Below are positions 7,777 through 14,252 of a DNA stretch of 20,342 nucleotides, piece by piece. Origin of the DNA: an uncultured Blautia sp. (GTDB lineage Bacteria > Bacillota > Clostridia > Lachnospirales > Lachnospiraceae). The DNA lies in contig CALIZJ010000023.1 of NCBI GenBank assembly GCA_938028845.1, forward strand, positions 1-20,342, read 5' to 3'. The translations under genes were made by a program, and so were the position numbers. Within the stretch, counting starts at the first letter, position 1, and the number at the start of each line of letters is the position of its first letter. Under the pieces are notes generated by a model. That model had not been told where the DNA came from. It made no database searches and was given only the letters and a program-made list of their open reading frames with translations.

Positions 7777-7806
7777 CCTTTATCATCTCCAATAACATTT
7801 CTATAC

Positions 7807-7835
7807 ATTCTAACATAATACTTTTCTTTTTTCCA
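7807..7835 (-). promoter_or_regulatory. possible promoter for the rlmI-like operon
   Basis: TGGAAA (7830-7835) and TAGAAT (7807-7812) on the minus strand have 17-base spacing. Both hexamers are imperfect, so this is tentative. Confidence 0.35.
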
Positions 7836-7893
7836 GTAATTCCCCAAATACACAAAAAGTTCACATGCATATCCTCAAAAAAGGCAAAAAGAA

Positions 7894-7928
7894 GCCTTAT
7901 CCCCAGGCATAACCCTTTGGGATAAGGC
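7894..7928 (-). terminator. intrinsic terminator after the ECF S-component gene
   Basis: GCCTTATCCC (7894-7903) pairs perfectly with GGGATAAGGC (7919-7928) around a 15-base loop. The minus-strand transcript continues with TTCTTTTTGCC. It lies 33 bases past the stop at 7962. Confidence 0.8.
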
Positions 7929-7961
7929 AATTTCTTTTTGTCATTTCTTTCTTTTTTAAGA

Positions 7962-8573
7962 TCAAGCTTTACGTGCTTCCTTGGGGCTGATCACAAGAAC
8001 CTGCATTTTGATCAGGGCAGGTCTCACTGCATTGTATAAAAATCCTACCAGGATTACCGATACTACCGCGTTAAAAAGGGTAGTAAAAGCACTCATTTTT
8101 GCCAGTACCTCCGCCATCTGCTGGGGCTGTCCAAGAATAAACTGTTTATAAAAATAACCCACCAGCGGATCCGCCACTACATTAAATGCCAAACCTGCCG
8201 CAGAAGCGATCACACTCCACTTAAATACATATTTCCGGTCTGTGCTTTCGTTTATTTTTGCGATTTTATGTGCGACCAGACCTGTGATCAAGCCGATACA
8301 CAGCTTCAGAACAAATGTCTTAGGCGCCACAGTAATATATACCGGGTCCATAAGATCCGCTATGGTCATGCCTACCGCTCCGGCAATTCCGCCGTACCAG
8401 CCGCCTAAAAGCAGCGCTCCTAATACACAGAAGGCATTTCCTATATGAATAGAGGTGGCGTCCCCTCCGGGTACCGGGATCTTAATCTGCAAAAATGTAA
8501 ATGCCACATAGCACAAAGCCGCCAAAATAGCTGTTTCCGCTAATTTTAAAATCGTTGTATTCTGTCTGTTCAT
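7962..8573 (-). CDS. ECF transporter S component (substrate unknown)
   Basis: A 203-residue integral membrane protein with about six transmembrane helices. The early helix AETAILAALCYVAFTFL, the glycine-rich GALLLGGWYGGIAGAVGM and DLMDPVYITVAPKTF are typical of S (substrate-binding) subunits of energy-coupling factor vitamin importers. These units partner with a shared EcfT/EcfA module, which is not in this window, so it is a group II system served from elsewhere in the genome. The substrate cannot be read from the sequence. AGAAGGAAG precedes the start. It is monocistronic, with a promoter at 8635-8663 and a terminator at 7894-7928. I saw no recognisable vitamin riboswitch in its 60-base leader. 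Confidence 0.87.
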   Translation of the reverse strand: MNRQNTTILKLAETAILAALCYVAFTFLQIKIPVPGGDATSIHIGNAFCVLGALLLGGWYGGIAGAVGMTIADLMDPVYITVAPKTFVLKLCIGLITGLVAHKIAKINESTDRKYVFKWSVIASAAGLAFNVVADPLVGYFYKQFILGQPQQMAEVLAKMSAFTTLFNAVVSVILVGFLYNAVRPALIKMQVLVISPKEARKA

Positions 8574-8634
8574 ACTGTCCGCTTCCTTCTTTCTGTTATA
8601 GCCGGATATTATCTCCTACGCTTTCTTCTTTGCT

Positions 8635-8663
8635 ATCATACTCAAAAAGTGTCTCTTTTACAA
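8635..8663 (-). promoter_or_regulatory. promoter for the ECF S-component gene
   Basis: TTGTAA (8658-8663) and TATGAT (8635-8640) on the minus strand are 17 bases apart. The leader to the start at 8573 is about 55 bases, too short for most riboswitches. Confidence 0.55.
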
Positions 8664-8719
8664 CATCCAATTTTCACATTTTTTAAAGGGACAGTTTGAC
8701 AGTAAATACTTCCTGCAAA

Positions 8720-8757
8720 AAAAGCTGCACCGCAGCTTTTTTCGCGGTACAGCTTTT
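8720..8757 (-). terminator. strong intrinsic terminator after the DUF1002 gene
   Basis: AAAAGCTGCACCGC (8720-8733) pairs with GCGGTACAGCTTTT (8744-8757), 14 pairs with one G-U, around a 10-base loop. On the minus strand it ends in seven Ts. It lies 29 bases past the stop at 8787. Confidence 0.85.
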
Positions 8758-8786
8758 CTTCTTATTATAATAGTAACAGCTCAGAT

Positions 8787-10379
8787 TTATTCTGCCGGAA
8801 TCTCTTCGGTTACGACTTCGCCTTCTGCTGCGGTCTCTGCCTGGGTGTCCAAAGTTTCCACTGTTTCTCCGTACAGATTTTCAAAGAATTTCATTGTGTC
8901 ATCGTAAAGAACCTGTCTGTCTTCCTCAGATACATTTACAAGGATTTCATCCGCCTCTGTTCCATCATCAGATAATCCAAAGAGGGTCTTTAACTGTGCG
9001 CTGAGCATATTCAGTTCTGTGGTCAGATAAGTATCGGTATCTGAAGGAACATAAGAATCCGTTCCATCCAGAAGGATCTTCGCATAAAGATTCAGGACTT
9101 TTTCTGAAAGCTGTGTTCCTGTCTCTGCTTCAAGTACAACAGAAGCAACTGCGTCCGCTCCCATTGCTGTCTGAAGAGATGCTGTATCTCCCTCGTACTC
9201 ACCTGCACAGAAGGTTACTGCCTGATCATAAAGGGCCTTTGCTTCTTCGCTGAGCAGGCTTATATCTACGGTATCCTCAGAAGCCTCTCCGCCTTCCGTA
9301 CTCTCTGTGGTGCCGTCGTCTGCTGCTTCTGGAATCTCTACAGTTCCATCGTCAGCGGGCTCTGTACCTTCCTGGGTGCCATCCTCTGCAGCCTCTGGAA
9401 TGTCTACGGTACCGTCATCTGCGGTCTCAGTTCCATCTGCCTCAGCGGCATCCTGGCGTGTCTCGTCTTCCAGGGAAGGATCCTCTGTAGAACCGGCAAT
9501 TACATTATCCCCAAGGATGCTCTCGTCCAGTCCGGAAATGATGCTGTCCTCCTCAGAAGCATCTGCTGCTTCCTCAGTCTCTGCGTCATTACCCACTTCA
9601 GCCTCTCCGGAAACATTCTGCTCTACGTTTTCGAGAGTTTCTTTCATATCGTCGTAATTATAATTCTGCTGTGCGATCTCTTCCAACAAGGATACGATCT
9701 TATCTAACTGAGCGGAATCAATCTGCATATTATTCTGCTCTGCAATATTTATTACCACATTATAAATTTCATCTGCATTCTGGATGTTATTCTGTACCAC
9801 CTGTTTTTTCGCTTCATTCATAATATAGGTAGCGTCATCCTGTCCCACATTCTCCGCAAGATCTCCGGTAACAACCAGTTCTTCTGTAGCGATTTCCTTT
9901 TTCGTCTCATCCAGCTTCTCGCCGCTTGCGGTTTCATATGCCATCAGGATACCTGTCAGCGCACCTGTCCCGGATACCTCAAAGGGGCAGGCTGCTACTA
10001 CTTCGCAGTTGCTCACGCCGGAGGTAGACAGTGTGGTGGCGATCATATTACAGGTTACCCAGTTTAAGTTCGCAGTACGTACTTTAATTCCGCCGGAATC
10101 TGTAGGTTTTACATATGCACAGCTTACGGTCCTCGTACCAATCTGCTCCAGGGGCACATAAGCACTTAAGTGATCTCTTTCATCCTGATTGGTAACGGAC
10201 AGGATCTGCACCTGGTTTGCATCCACCTGGAAATATCGCATCATTGTATTTTTCTGCTCTTCCGTAAGGTCCGCCCCTAAGGTCACTACCTTAACTGCAT
10301 CTGCCATAGCTGGTACTGCACTGGAAGCCACAAGGCATGCACTGCAAAGCAGCGCTCCGATTATGTTTCTTTTTTTCAT
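8787..10379 (-). CDS. secreted DUF1002 (YpuA-like) protein with long acidic insertion
   Basis: About 530 residues. A signal peptide (MKKRNIIGALLCSACLVASS...AMA) precedes a DUF1002 core beginning VVTLGADLTEEQKNTMMRYF and continuing to about residue 260 (IEIAQQN-type helices). A very acidic Glu/Asp/Ala/Thr-rich segment of about 100 residues follows, including a 22-residue tandem repeat (DDGTVEIPEAADDGT type), and then a second helical domain. No catalytic motif is visible, and the DUF1002/YpuA family has no established function. The start at 10379 is chosen over 10394 because GGAGG lies 8 bases upstream of it. It is monocistronic, with a -10 at 10466-10471 and a terminator at 8720-8757. A signal-anchor rather than a cleaved peptide is possible. 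It is probably extracellular. Confidence 0.85.
   Translation of the reverse strand: MKKRNIIGALLCSACLVASSAVPAMADAVKVVTLGADLTEEQKNTMMRYFQVDANQVQILSVTNQDERDHLSAYVPLEQIGTRTVSCAYVKPTDSGGIKVRTANLNWVTCNMIATTLSTSGVSNCEVVAACPFEVSGTGALTGILMAYETASGEKLDETKKEIATEELVVTGDLAENVGQDDATYIMNEAKKQVVQNNIQNADEIYNVVINIAEQNNMQIDSAQLDKIVSLLEEIAQQNYNYDDMKETLENVEQNVSGEAEVGNDAETEEAADASEEDSIISGLDESILGDNVIAGSTEDPSLEDETRQDAAEADGTETADDGTVDIPEAAEDGTQEGTEPADDGTVEIPEAADDGTTESTEGGEASEDTVDISLLSEEAKALYDQAVTFCAGEYEGDTASLQTAMGADAVASVVLEAETGTQLSEKVLNLYAKILLDGTDSYVPSDTDTYLTTELNMLSAQLKTLFGLSDDGTEADEILVNVSEEDRQVLYDDTMKFFENLYGETVETLDTQAETAAEGEVVTEEIPAE
9308..9437 (-). repeat. two-copy 66-bp in-frame tandem repeat in the DUF1002 gene
   Basis: Imperfect copies begin near 9309 (GGTGCCGTC) and 9375 (GGTGCCATC), offset by exactly 66 bases. 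They encode 22-residue units containing DDGTV[ED]IPEAA[ED]DGT. The period keeps the reading frame, so copy number could vary without loss of function. Confidence 0.7.
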
Positions 10380-10465
10380 ATTACCATCCTCCATAACCCT
10401 TTTTCTAGTTTTGCCTTAAAACTCAGAATCTCTGTTTTTTCGGGCTTTTCTGTTTCAGTAACCTC

Positions 10466-10471
10466 ATTATA
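10466..10471 (-). promoter_or_regulatory. -10 element for the DUF1002 gene
   Basis: A perfect TATAAT on the minus strand within GCTATAATGAGG. A poor -35 candidate (TTACAA) lies 18 bases upstream. The intergenic space between the MATE stop and this gene (10395-10506) holds no terminator hairpin that I can see. Confidence 0.5.
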
Positions 10472-10506
10472 GCACACTTTTTTTATATGTTGTAATTTGA
10501 ATTAAA

Positions 10507-11868
10507 TTATTTCCCCTGCCCTCCCGCGAAAGCAGTGTTTTTCACCGGCTTCTCTGCAAAAGGTCTTTTTCTGATGTGCAAATGACAGAATACAGCAAAT
10601 AAAGCAGTTAAAAGTTCCGCAGCCGGGAATGACAGCCACACCCCTGTCATGTCAAAGAGAGCGGATAACAAAAAGGTTACAGGCAGGATCACGAAAAATC
10701 CTCTCATAAGAGAGATTACCTGGGATGGCAGAGGTCTGTCTATAGAGCTGAAATAAACTGCCGTGATGATATTAAAACCAGCGAAAGGACCTGCCAAAAA
10801 GTAAATACGCAGTCCGTATACCGCCGTCTCCTGCAGAACCCTGTCGTTTTCACTGTTAAAGATCATCGCGATGTCTCCTGCAAACAGGCAGATGCAGGCA
10901 TATACCACAACAGACACACCCAGGACACTTAAAAAAGCATACCGGAATACTTTCTGCACATTTTTCCAGTCGCCCACTCCGAACCGGCTGCTGACTATAG
11001 GCTGGATGCCCTGGGCGATCCCTGTAAACATAGATACGACCACAAGAGAAATATTGGCAATGACTCCGTATGCCGCCACACCCGTATTTCCCATCAGTCC
11101 CAGGATAATAAAGTTAAAGACAATGATCACGATTCCCGAGGACAGTTCCGATACAAGGGAAGAGAGCCCAAGAGACATAATATCCCGCAGTTTTTTTAGA
11201 GAACCGGACGTCTTTGTCAGACGGAAGCTGTTTTTTCCCCTCAGTATGGAGGTGGATAAAATTCCCATACTGATAATAGGTGCAAATCCCGTCGCCAGTA
11301 CCGCGCCGAAAATACCCATTCCAAAGGGGAAGATAAAAATATAATCCAATATGATATTGGAAAAGCTTCCTGTCAGCATGGCGATCATAGCCAGCCTGGG
11401 ATTTCCGTCATTCCTCATAAAGCATAAAAGCACGTTGTTCATCATAAACATGGGTGCAAAAATAAGGATCACTTTCAGGTAAGTATTCGTCATATCGAAT
11501 ACCTGCTCGTTGGCACCCAAAAGGGTGGTTATAAACCTGGAAAGAAAAATCCCCGCCAGGGAAAAGAGCAAAGCGATCAGTATGGTACTTTTCACACAGG
11601 TGGTAAAGTACCGGTTTGCCTTTTCCTCCTCATTCTGGCCTTTTAAGATAGAATACCTGGTAGCTCCTCCCATACCCATCATCAGGCCGGTTCCATTGAT
11701 AAAGTTATAGACCGGAATAGCAAGGTTCAAAGCTGCAAGGCCGTTTGCACCAAGCCCCTTTGAGATAAAAAAGGTATCTGCCAGTATATAGCAGGACAGC
11801 CCGATCATACCGATCACATTTAAAGATGTATACTTAGCATATTGTCCCAGTATACTTTCCTTTTCCAT
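10507..11868 (-). CDS. MATE family multidrug/toxin efflux transporter
   Basis: About 453 residues with 12 predicted transmembrane segments. The first half carries typical MATE signatures (SCYILADTFFISKGLGANGLAALNLAIPVYNFINGTGLMMGMGGATR) and a second MATE repeat begins near residue 230. These pumps export cationic drugs, dyes or flavin-like compounds using Na+ or H+ gradients; the substrate here is not predictable. The frame opens at a TTG at 11883, but that codon is part of the Shine-Dalgarno TTTGAGGAGG. The true start is the ATG at 11868, 7 bases after AGGAGG. A promoter at 12128-12156 and a structured leader of about 250 bases precede it, so expression is probably attenuated or ligand-controlled. 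Confidence 0.9.
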   Translation of the reverse strand: MEKESILGQYAKYTSLNVIGMIGLSCYILADTFFISKGLGANGLAALNLAIPVYNFINGTGLMMGMGGATRYSILKGQNEEEKANRYFTTCVKSTILIALLFSLAGIFLSRFITTLLGANEQVFDMTNTYLKVILIFAPMFMMNNVLLCFMRNDGNPRLAMIAMLTGSFSNIILDYIFIFPFGMGIFGAVLATGFAPIISMGILSTSILRGKNSFRLTKTSGSLKKLRDIMSLGLSSLVSELSSGIVIIVFNFIILGLMGNTGVAAYGVIANISLVVVSMFTGIAQGIQPIVSSRFGVGDWKNVQKVFRYAFLSVLGVSVVVYACICLFAGDIAMIFNSENDRVLQETAVYGLRIYFLAGPFAGFNIITAVYFSSIDRPLPSQVISLMRGFFVILPVTFLLSALFDMTGVWLSFPAAELLTALFAVFCHLHIRKRPFAEKPVKNTAFAGGQGK

Positions 11869-12121
11869 TATGTACCTCCTCAAACTATATTATTAAGCCG
11901 GCGAAACCAAACTGTTGGCATACCTTATTTTCCAGCACAGGCAGGCCGCCTCCCTGAGACCGTTAAAAACGCAGAAGAAAAGCGTCTGTTCCATACCTTC
12001 TTCGGCCTATCGGTATGGTTACAGACGCTCTCAATCTTTACCCGGCGGCAAAGATATACCTTATCAGACGTTTCTTAGCCGTCCCCAAGGAGCAGCAAAA
12101 AAAATCGCCGTCTTTTTCTGG
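11869..12121 (-). ncRNA. structured 5' leader of the MATE gene (candidate riboswitch/attenuator, class not recognised)
   Basis: The region between the promoter and the MATE start is about 250 bases and rich in pairing on the minus strand. A central hairpin has AGCGTCTGT pairing with ACAGACGCT (12021-12029/11981-11989) and CCATACC pairing with GGTATGG (12012-12018/11991-11997), followed by TTTTCTTCT. A second hairpin, ATCTTT/AAAGAT (12050-12055/12034-12039), presents GCCGCC (12044-12049) in its loop, complementary to GGCGGC at 11945-11950. A second CGTCTG copy at 12065-12070 can compete for the same CAGACG strand. I could not match it to TPP, FMN, guanidine, lysine, SAM or c-di-GMP classes by eye. 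Confidence 0.5.
11981..12029 (-). terminator. candidate attenuator hairpin in the MATE leader
   Basis: A 9+7 base-pair stem with a small 1x2 internal loop and a 14-base apical loop. It is followed on the minus strand by TTTTCTTCTGCGTTTTT, giving a plausible Rho-independent stop about 110 bases ahead of the MATE start codon. Confidence 0.45.
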
Positions 12122-12127
12122 TACATA

Positions 12128-12156
12128 TTTATATCATATTTTTTTATAGTTTTCAA
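12128..12156 (-). promoter_or_regulatory. promoter for the MATE leader transcript
   Basis: TTGAAA (12151-12156) and TATAAA (12128-12133) on the minus strand are exactly 17 bases apart in a very AT-rich stretch. It lies directly downstream of the XRE gene and predicts a start near 12121. Confidence 0.6.
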
Positions 12157-12175
12157 GCTTTTCATATATTCTCAT

Positions 12176-12388
12176 TTATATTTCTTCTGATACATATTCT
12201 AAAATATCACCAGGCTGACACTCCAATTCCCTGCATATAGCATCCAATGTAGAAAAACGGATTGCCCGTACTTTTCCGGTTTTTAAGTTAGACAGATTTG
12301 CATTGGTGATCCCCACCTTTTGTGCCAGCTCATTCAGAGAAATTTTTCTGTCCGCCATTACTTTGTCCAGCCTTAAAATAATCGCCAC
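12176..12388 (-). CDS. XRE-family (YozG-like Cro/CI) helix-turn-helix regulator
   Basis: A 70-residue single-domain protein. The helix-turn-helix lies at about 17-45 (ISLNELAQKVGITNANLSNLKTG) and the YozG-type end (FSTLDAICRELECQPGDILEY) is characteristic. The start codon is GTG at 12388 with AAGGAGGAAA about 6 bases upstream. It follows the DUF2975 gene by 43 bases on the same strand. This pairing of a small XRE regulator with a DUF2975 membrane protein recurs in Firmicutes; the regulator probably controls its own operon, possibly through the repeat at 13116-13155. Ligand unknown. Confidence 0.88.
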   Translation of the reverse strand: MAIILRLDKVMADRKISLNELAQKVGITNANLSNLKTGKVRAIRFSTLDAICRELECQPGDILEYVSEEI

Positions 12389-12431
12389 TTAATTTCCTCC
12401 TTACCCGGACAAAAGTTCCGCATTTTTGAGT

Positions 12432-13043
12432 TTAAATCGTTTCATCCACTTCCGTCTGAAGAACAGCCCCATACGCAAATATATAAGACAAGCAGATGAT
12501 AACTCCGCCCACCAGGAGGCTGGAAACATTTATCATCCCTTCACTTCCGCCTGCACCAATCCCTAATATCGCACAAAATAACGGCAAAAACGCGGTTTTA
12601 ATATGTGCATTTACGATTACCAATATTCCTATGGCACGTACAGCCCGACTATTTTCTGCTAAGAAAGGAGTTTCCCGCTTTTCTATATTTCTAAAAATAT
12701 TCCTAATATACCACAAAATTGCTACTGCTGTCAGATTCGCTGCCCACTGCACAAAATATCCCGTGCAATATACAAGTTTCGGTCGTTCTATGGCCGCACT
12801 GTTCAGTACATTCACTGCAAATTGGATATTGCTTCCCTCCTGGGCGGAGGCGATGCCAATAAATCCCGCAGATGTTTCCATAAGAGATACGGAAAACTCC
12901 GAAGCTGGTTTAAGAGCAAGGAAGATTCCAATTCCCAGATATAGAATAGAAAGAAGCAGACAGATCCAGAACACGACCCGAAGCGTCATTCCGATCTCAT
13001 CACAGCGTATTTTCACATGATTGCTCTTTTCGCCCTTATACAT
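12432..13043 (-). CDS. DUF2975 domain membrane protein
   Basis: A 203-residue protein with four predicted transmembrane helices (about 20-44, 85-112, 132-155, 166-192). Between the first two lies an extracytoplasmic loop of roughly 40 residues. No catalytic motif is visible and DUF2975 has no assigned function. Its constant partner is a YozG-type XRE regulator, found here immediately downstream, which suggests a membrane sensor or toxin-antitoxin-like regulatory pair (inference). TAGGAGGG lies 7 bases before the start. The promoter is at 13085-13114, just downstream of a tandem direct repeat. Confidence 0.83.
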   Translation of the reverse strand: MYKGEKSNHVKIRCDEIGMTLRVVFWICLLLSILYLGIGIFLALKPASEFSVSLMETSAGFIGIASAQEGSNIQFAVNVLNSAAIERPKLVYCTGYFVQWAANLTAVAILWYIRNIFRNIEKRETPFLAENSRAVRAIGILVIVNAHIKTAFLPLFCAILGIGAGGSEGMINVSSLLVGGVIICLSYIFAYGAVLQTEVDETI

Positions 13044-13084
13044 AACAAAGCCCTCCTATATCCCGTTTTTTCTTTACAAAATTC

Positions 13085-13114
13085 AGTATACTATAGGAGG
13101 GCAAATGCCGTCAA
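13085..13114 (-). promoter_or_regulatory. promoter for the DUF2975-XRE operon
   Basis: TTGACG (13109-13114) and TATACT (13085-13090) on the minus strand, with an 18-base spacer. The direct repeat at 13116-13155 abuts the -35 on its upstream side. Confidence 0.6.
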
Positions 13115-13115
13115 T

Positions 13116-13155
13116 TATATTTTTATCGTTTATCGATATATTTTTATCGTTTATC
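13116..13155 (-). repeat. perfect 19-bp direct repeat, 21-bp period, upstream of the DUF2975 promoter
   Basis: GATAAACGATAAAAATATA on the minus strand occurs at 13137-13155 and again at 13116-13134, identical in all 19 positions and separated by 2 bases. Each copy itself contains two GATAAA words, giving four in all. The 21-bp period is two helical turns, as for an activator or repressor bound on one face. It overlaps the last 12 bases (including the stop codon) of the hydroxyacid dehydrogenase gene. Confidence 0.75.
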
Positions 13156-14148
13156 AGTAAAATCACTTACTACACGAGCCGGCTTTCTTCCAGCCTCCAC
13201 AGCATGGATATCTTCCCATACCATCTCGTAGCCTCTCTTAAAGCTGGACGCGGTAATCCCGCCAATGTGAGGGCTGAAAAGCAGCTTGTCCGCAATCTCC
13301 GGCGGCTGGTTTATTAGGATATTGTCCTCTTTTACCGGCTCTCCGGCTATGGTATCCAGCGCCGCTTTTTTTATGATTCCTTTTCTGATGGCGTCCACCA
13401 GTGCCTGGGAATCCACAATCTCTCCTCTGGCGGTATTGATCAGATAAGAACCCAGAGAAACTTTGTGGAAAAAGCTTTCGTTTATCATATTTTTCGTTTC
13501 TTCGGTTACAGGAACATGGATGCTGAAAATCTTACATTTAGCACACAGCTCATCTAAAGGCAGATACGTAACAGCATATTCCTCCTCTGTCTCTCTGTCT
13601 GCCCTGTGATGGCTGTAGTAATAGGTCTTTACATGGAATGCCTGCATCAGCTTCGCCACGCATTTGGCAATATCTCCAAAGCCAATAAGACCTACCGGGA
13701 GATCCGACAGCTCAAAAAGGTCGCCCCGTACCATGTAGCCCTCTTTCATCTGGATCTGCCTGCCCTGGCGCACAGCGGCATCCCCCGCCGTCACGTCCCG
13801 CAAAAGGCAAAGCATGAGAAGAACTGTCTGCTCCGCCACTGCCATGGCGTTCATTCCTTTACAGTTGCATACGTATACGCCACATTCTTTAGCGGCTTCT
13901 ATATCAAACAGATTATAAGCAACGCCCTCTGAATGAATCATCTTAAGCCCGGACATGCCCCGTATCAACTGGGCGGGTACAGGCGCGATGGCATCCGCAA
14001 TAAGATACTGCGCGTCTGACGCCTTTTCTAATATCTCTTCTACAGAAGCAGTGATCGGCAGATCTACCAGCTCCACTCCCTCCAGACACTCTTTATATGG
14101 AAGGTATTTTTCAACATTTCCCTTTTTTCCCAAGTGTAAAATTTTCAT
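13144..14148 (-). CDS. D-isomer-specific 2-hydroxyacid dehydrogenase
   Basis: A 334-residue NAD(P)-dependent dehydrogenase. The dinucleotide motif is GFGDIA (156-161) and the catalytic triad is Arg241 (NTARGEIVD), Glu270 (AGEPVKED) and His294 (SPHIGG). After the second beta strand the sequence YYYSHHR replaces the usual acidic residue, which suggests NADP rather than NAD preference (inference). The family includes glyoxylate/hydroxypyruvate reductases, D-lactate and phosphoglycerate dehydrogenases; there is no ACT domain, so it is not a standard SerA, and the substrate is unknown. GAGGAGG lies 5 bases before the start. It stands between AKR and DUF2975 genes with no terminator on either side, and I found no convincing promoter in 14149-14252. 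Confidence 0.88.
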   Translation of the reverse strand: MKILHLGKKGNVEKYLPYKECLEGVELVDLPITASVEEILEKASDAQYLIADAIAPVPAQLIRGMSGLKMIHSEGVAYNLFDIEAAKECGVYVCNCKGMNAMAVAEQTVLLMLCLLRDVTAGDAAVRQGRQIQMKEGYMVRGDLFELSDLPVGLIGFGDIAKCVAKLMQAFHVKTYYYSHHRADRETEEEYAVTYLPLDELCAKCKIFSIHVPVTEETKNMINESFFHKVSLGSYLINTARGEIVDSQALVDAIRKGIIKKAALDTIAGEPVKEDNILINQPPEIADKLLFSPHIGGITASSFKRGYEMVWEDIHAVEAGRKPARVVSDFTDKR

Positions 14149-14252
14149 GGCATCCTCCTCATCTTTACAAGATCTTTTCTCTTTATACGTTATAATTTTA
14201 CATTGCCCTTATTTTACCATATTTACACGGGAAATCACAGGAAACTTTTCTT

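Noticed and set aside
8690..8704. Direct repeat ACTGTC-AA-ACTGTC upstream of the ECF S-component promoter
   Set aside because: Two 6-base words close together occur easily by chance; no dyad and no known operator match.
9307..9657. Plus-strand Ser/Pro-rich 116-codon frame
   Set aside because: It is the antisense of the acidic repeat of the DUF1002 gene; Ser-rich antisense frames are expected opposite Glu/Asp/Ala codons.
12061..12120. TPP, FMN or guanidine riboswitch in the MATE leader
   Set aside because: The conserved cores I know for these classes (for example CUGAGA of TPP, the GGCGGU region of FMN, or ACGG-type guanidine-I core) are not present in the right arrangement.
12064..12126. 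Leader peptide MYQKKTAIFFAAPWGRLRNV on the minus strand ahead of the attenuator
   Set aside because: Its ATG lies 2 bases after the -10 hexamer, upstream of the expected transcript start, and has no Shine-Dalgarno. It would need a different promoter.
11915..12190. Plus-strand open frame of 91 codons over the MATE leader
   Set aside because: It has no Shine-Dalgarno, is antisense to a well-formed promoter and hairpins, and its composition (basic, then hydrophobic from the AT-rich end) looks like chance reading of structured RNA.
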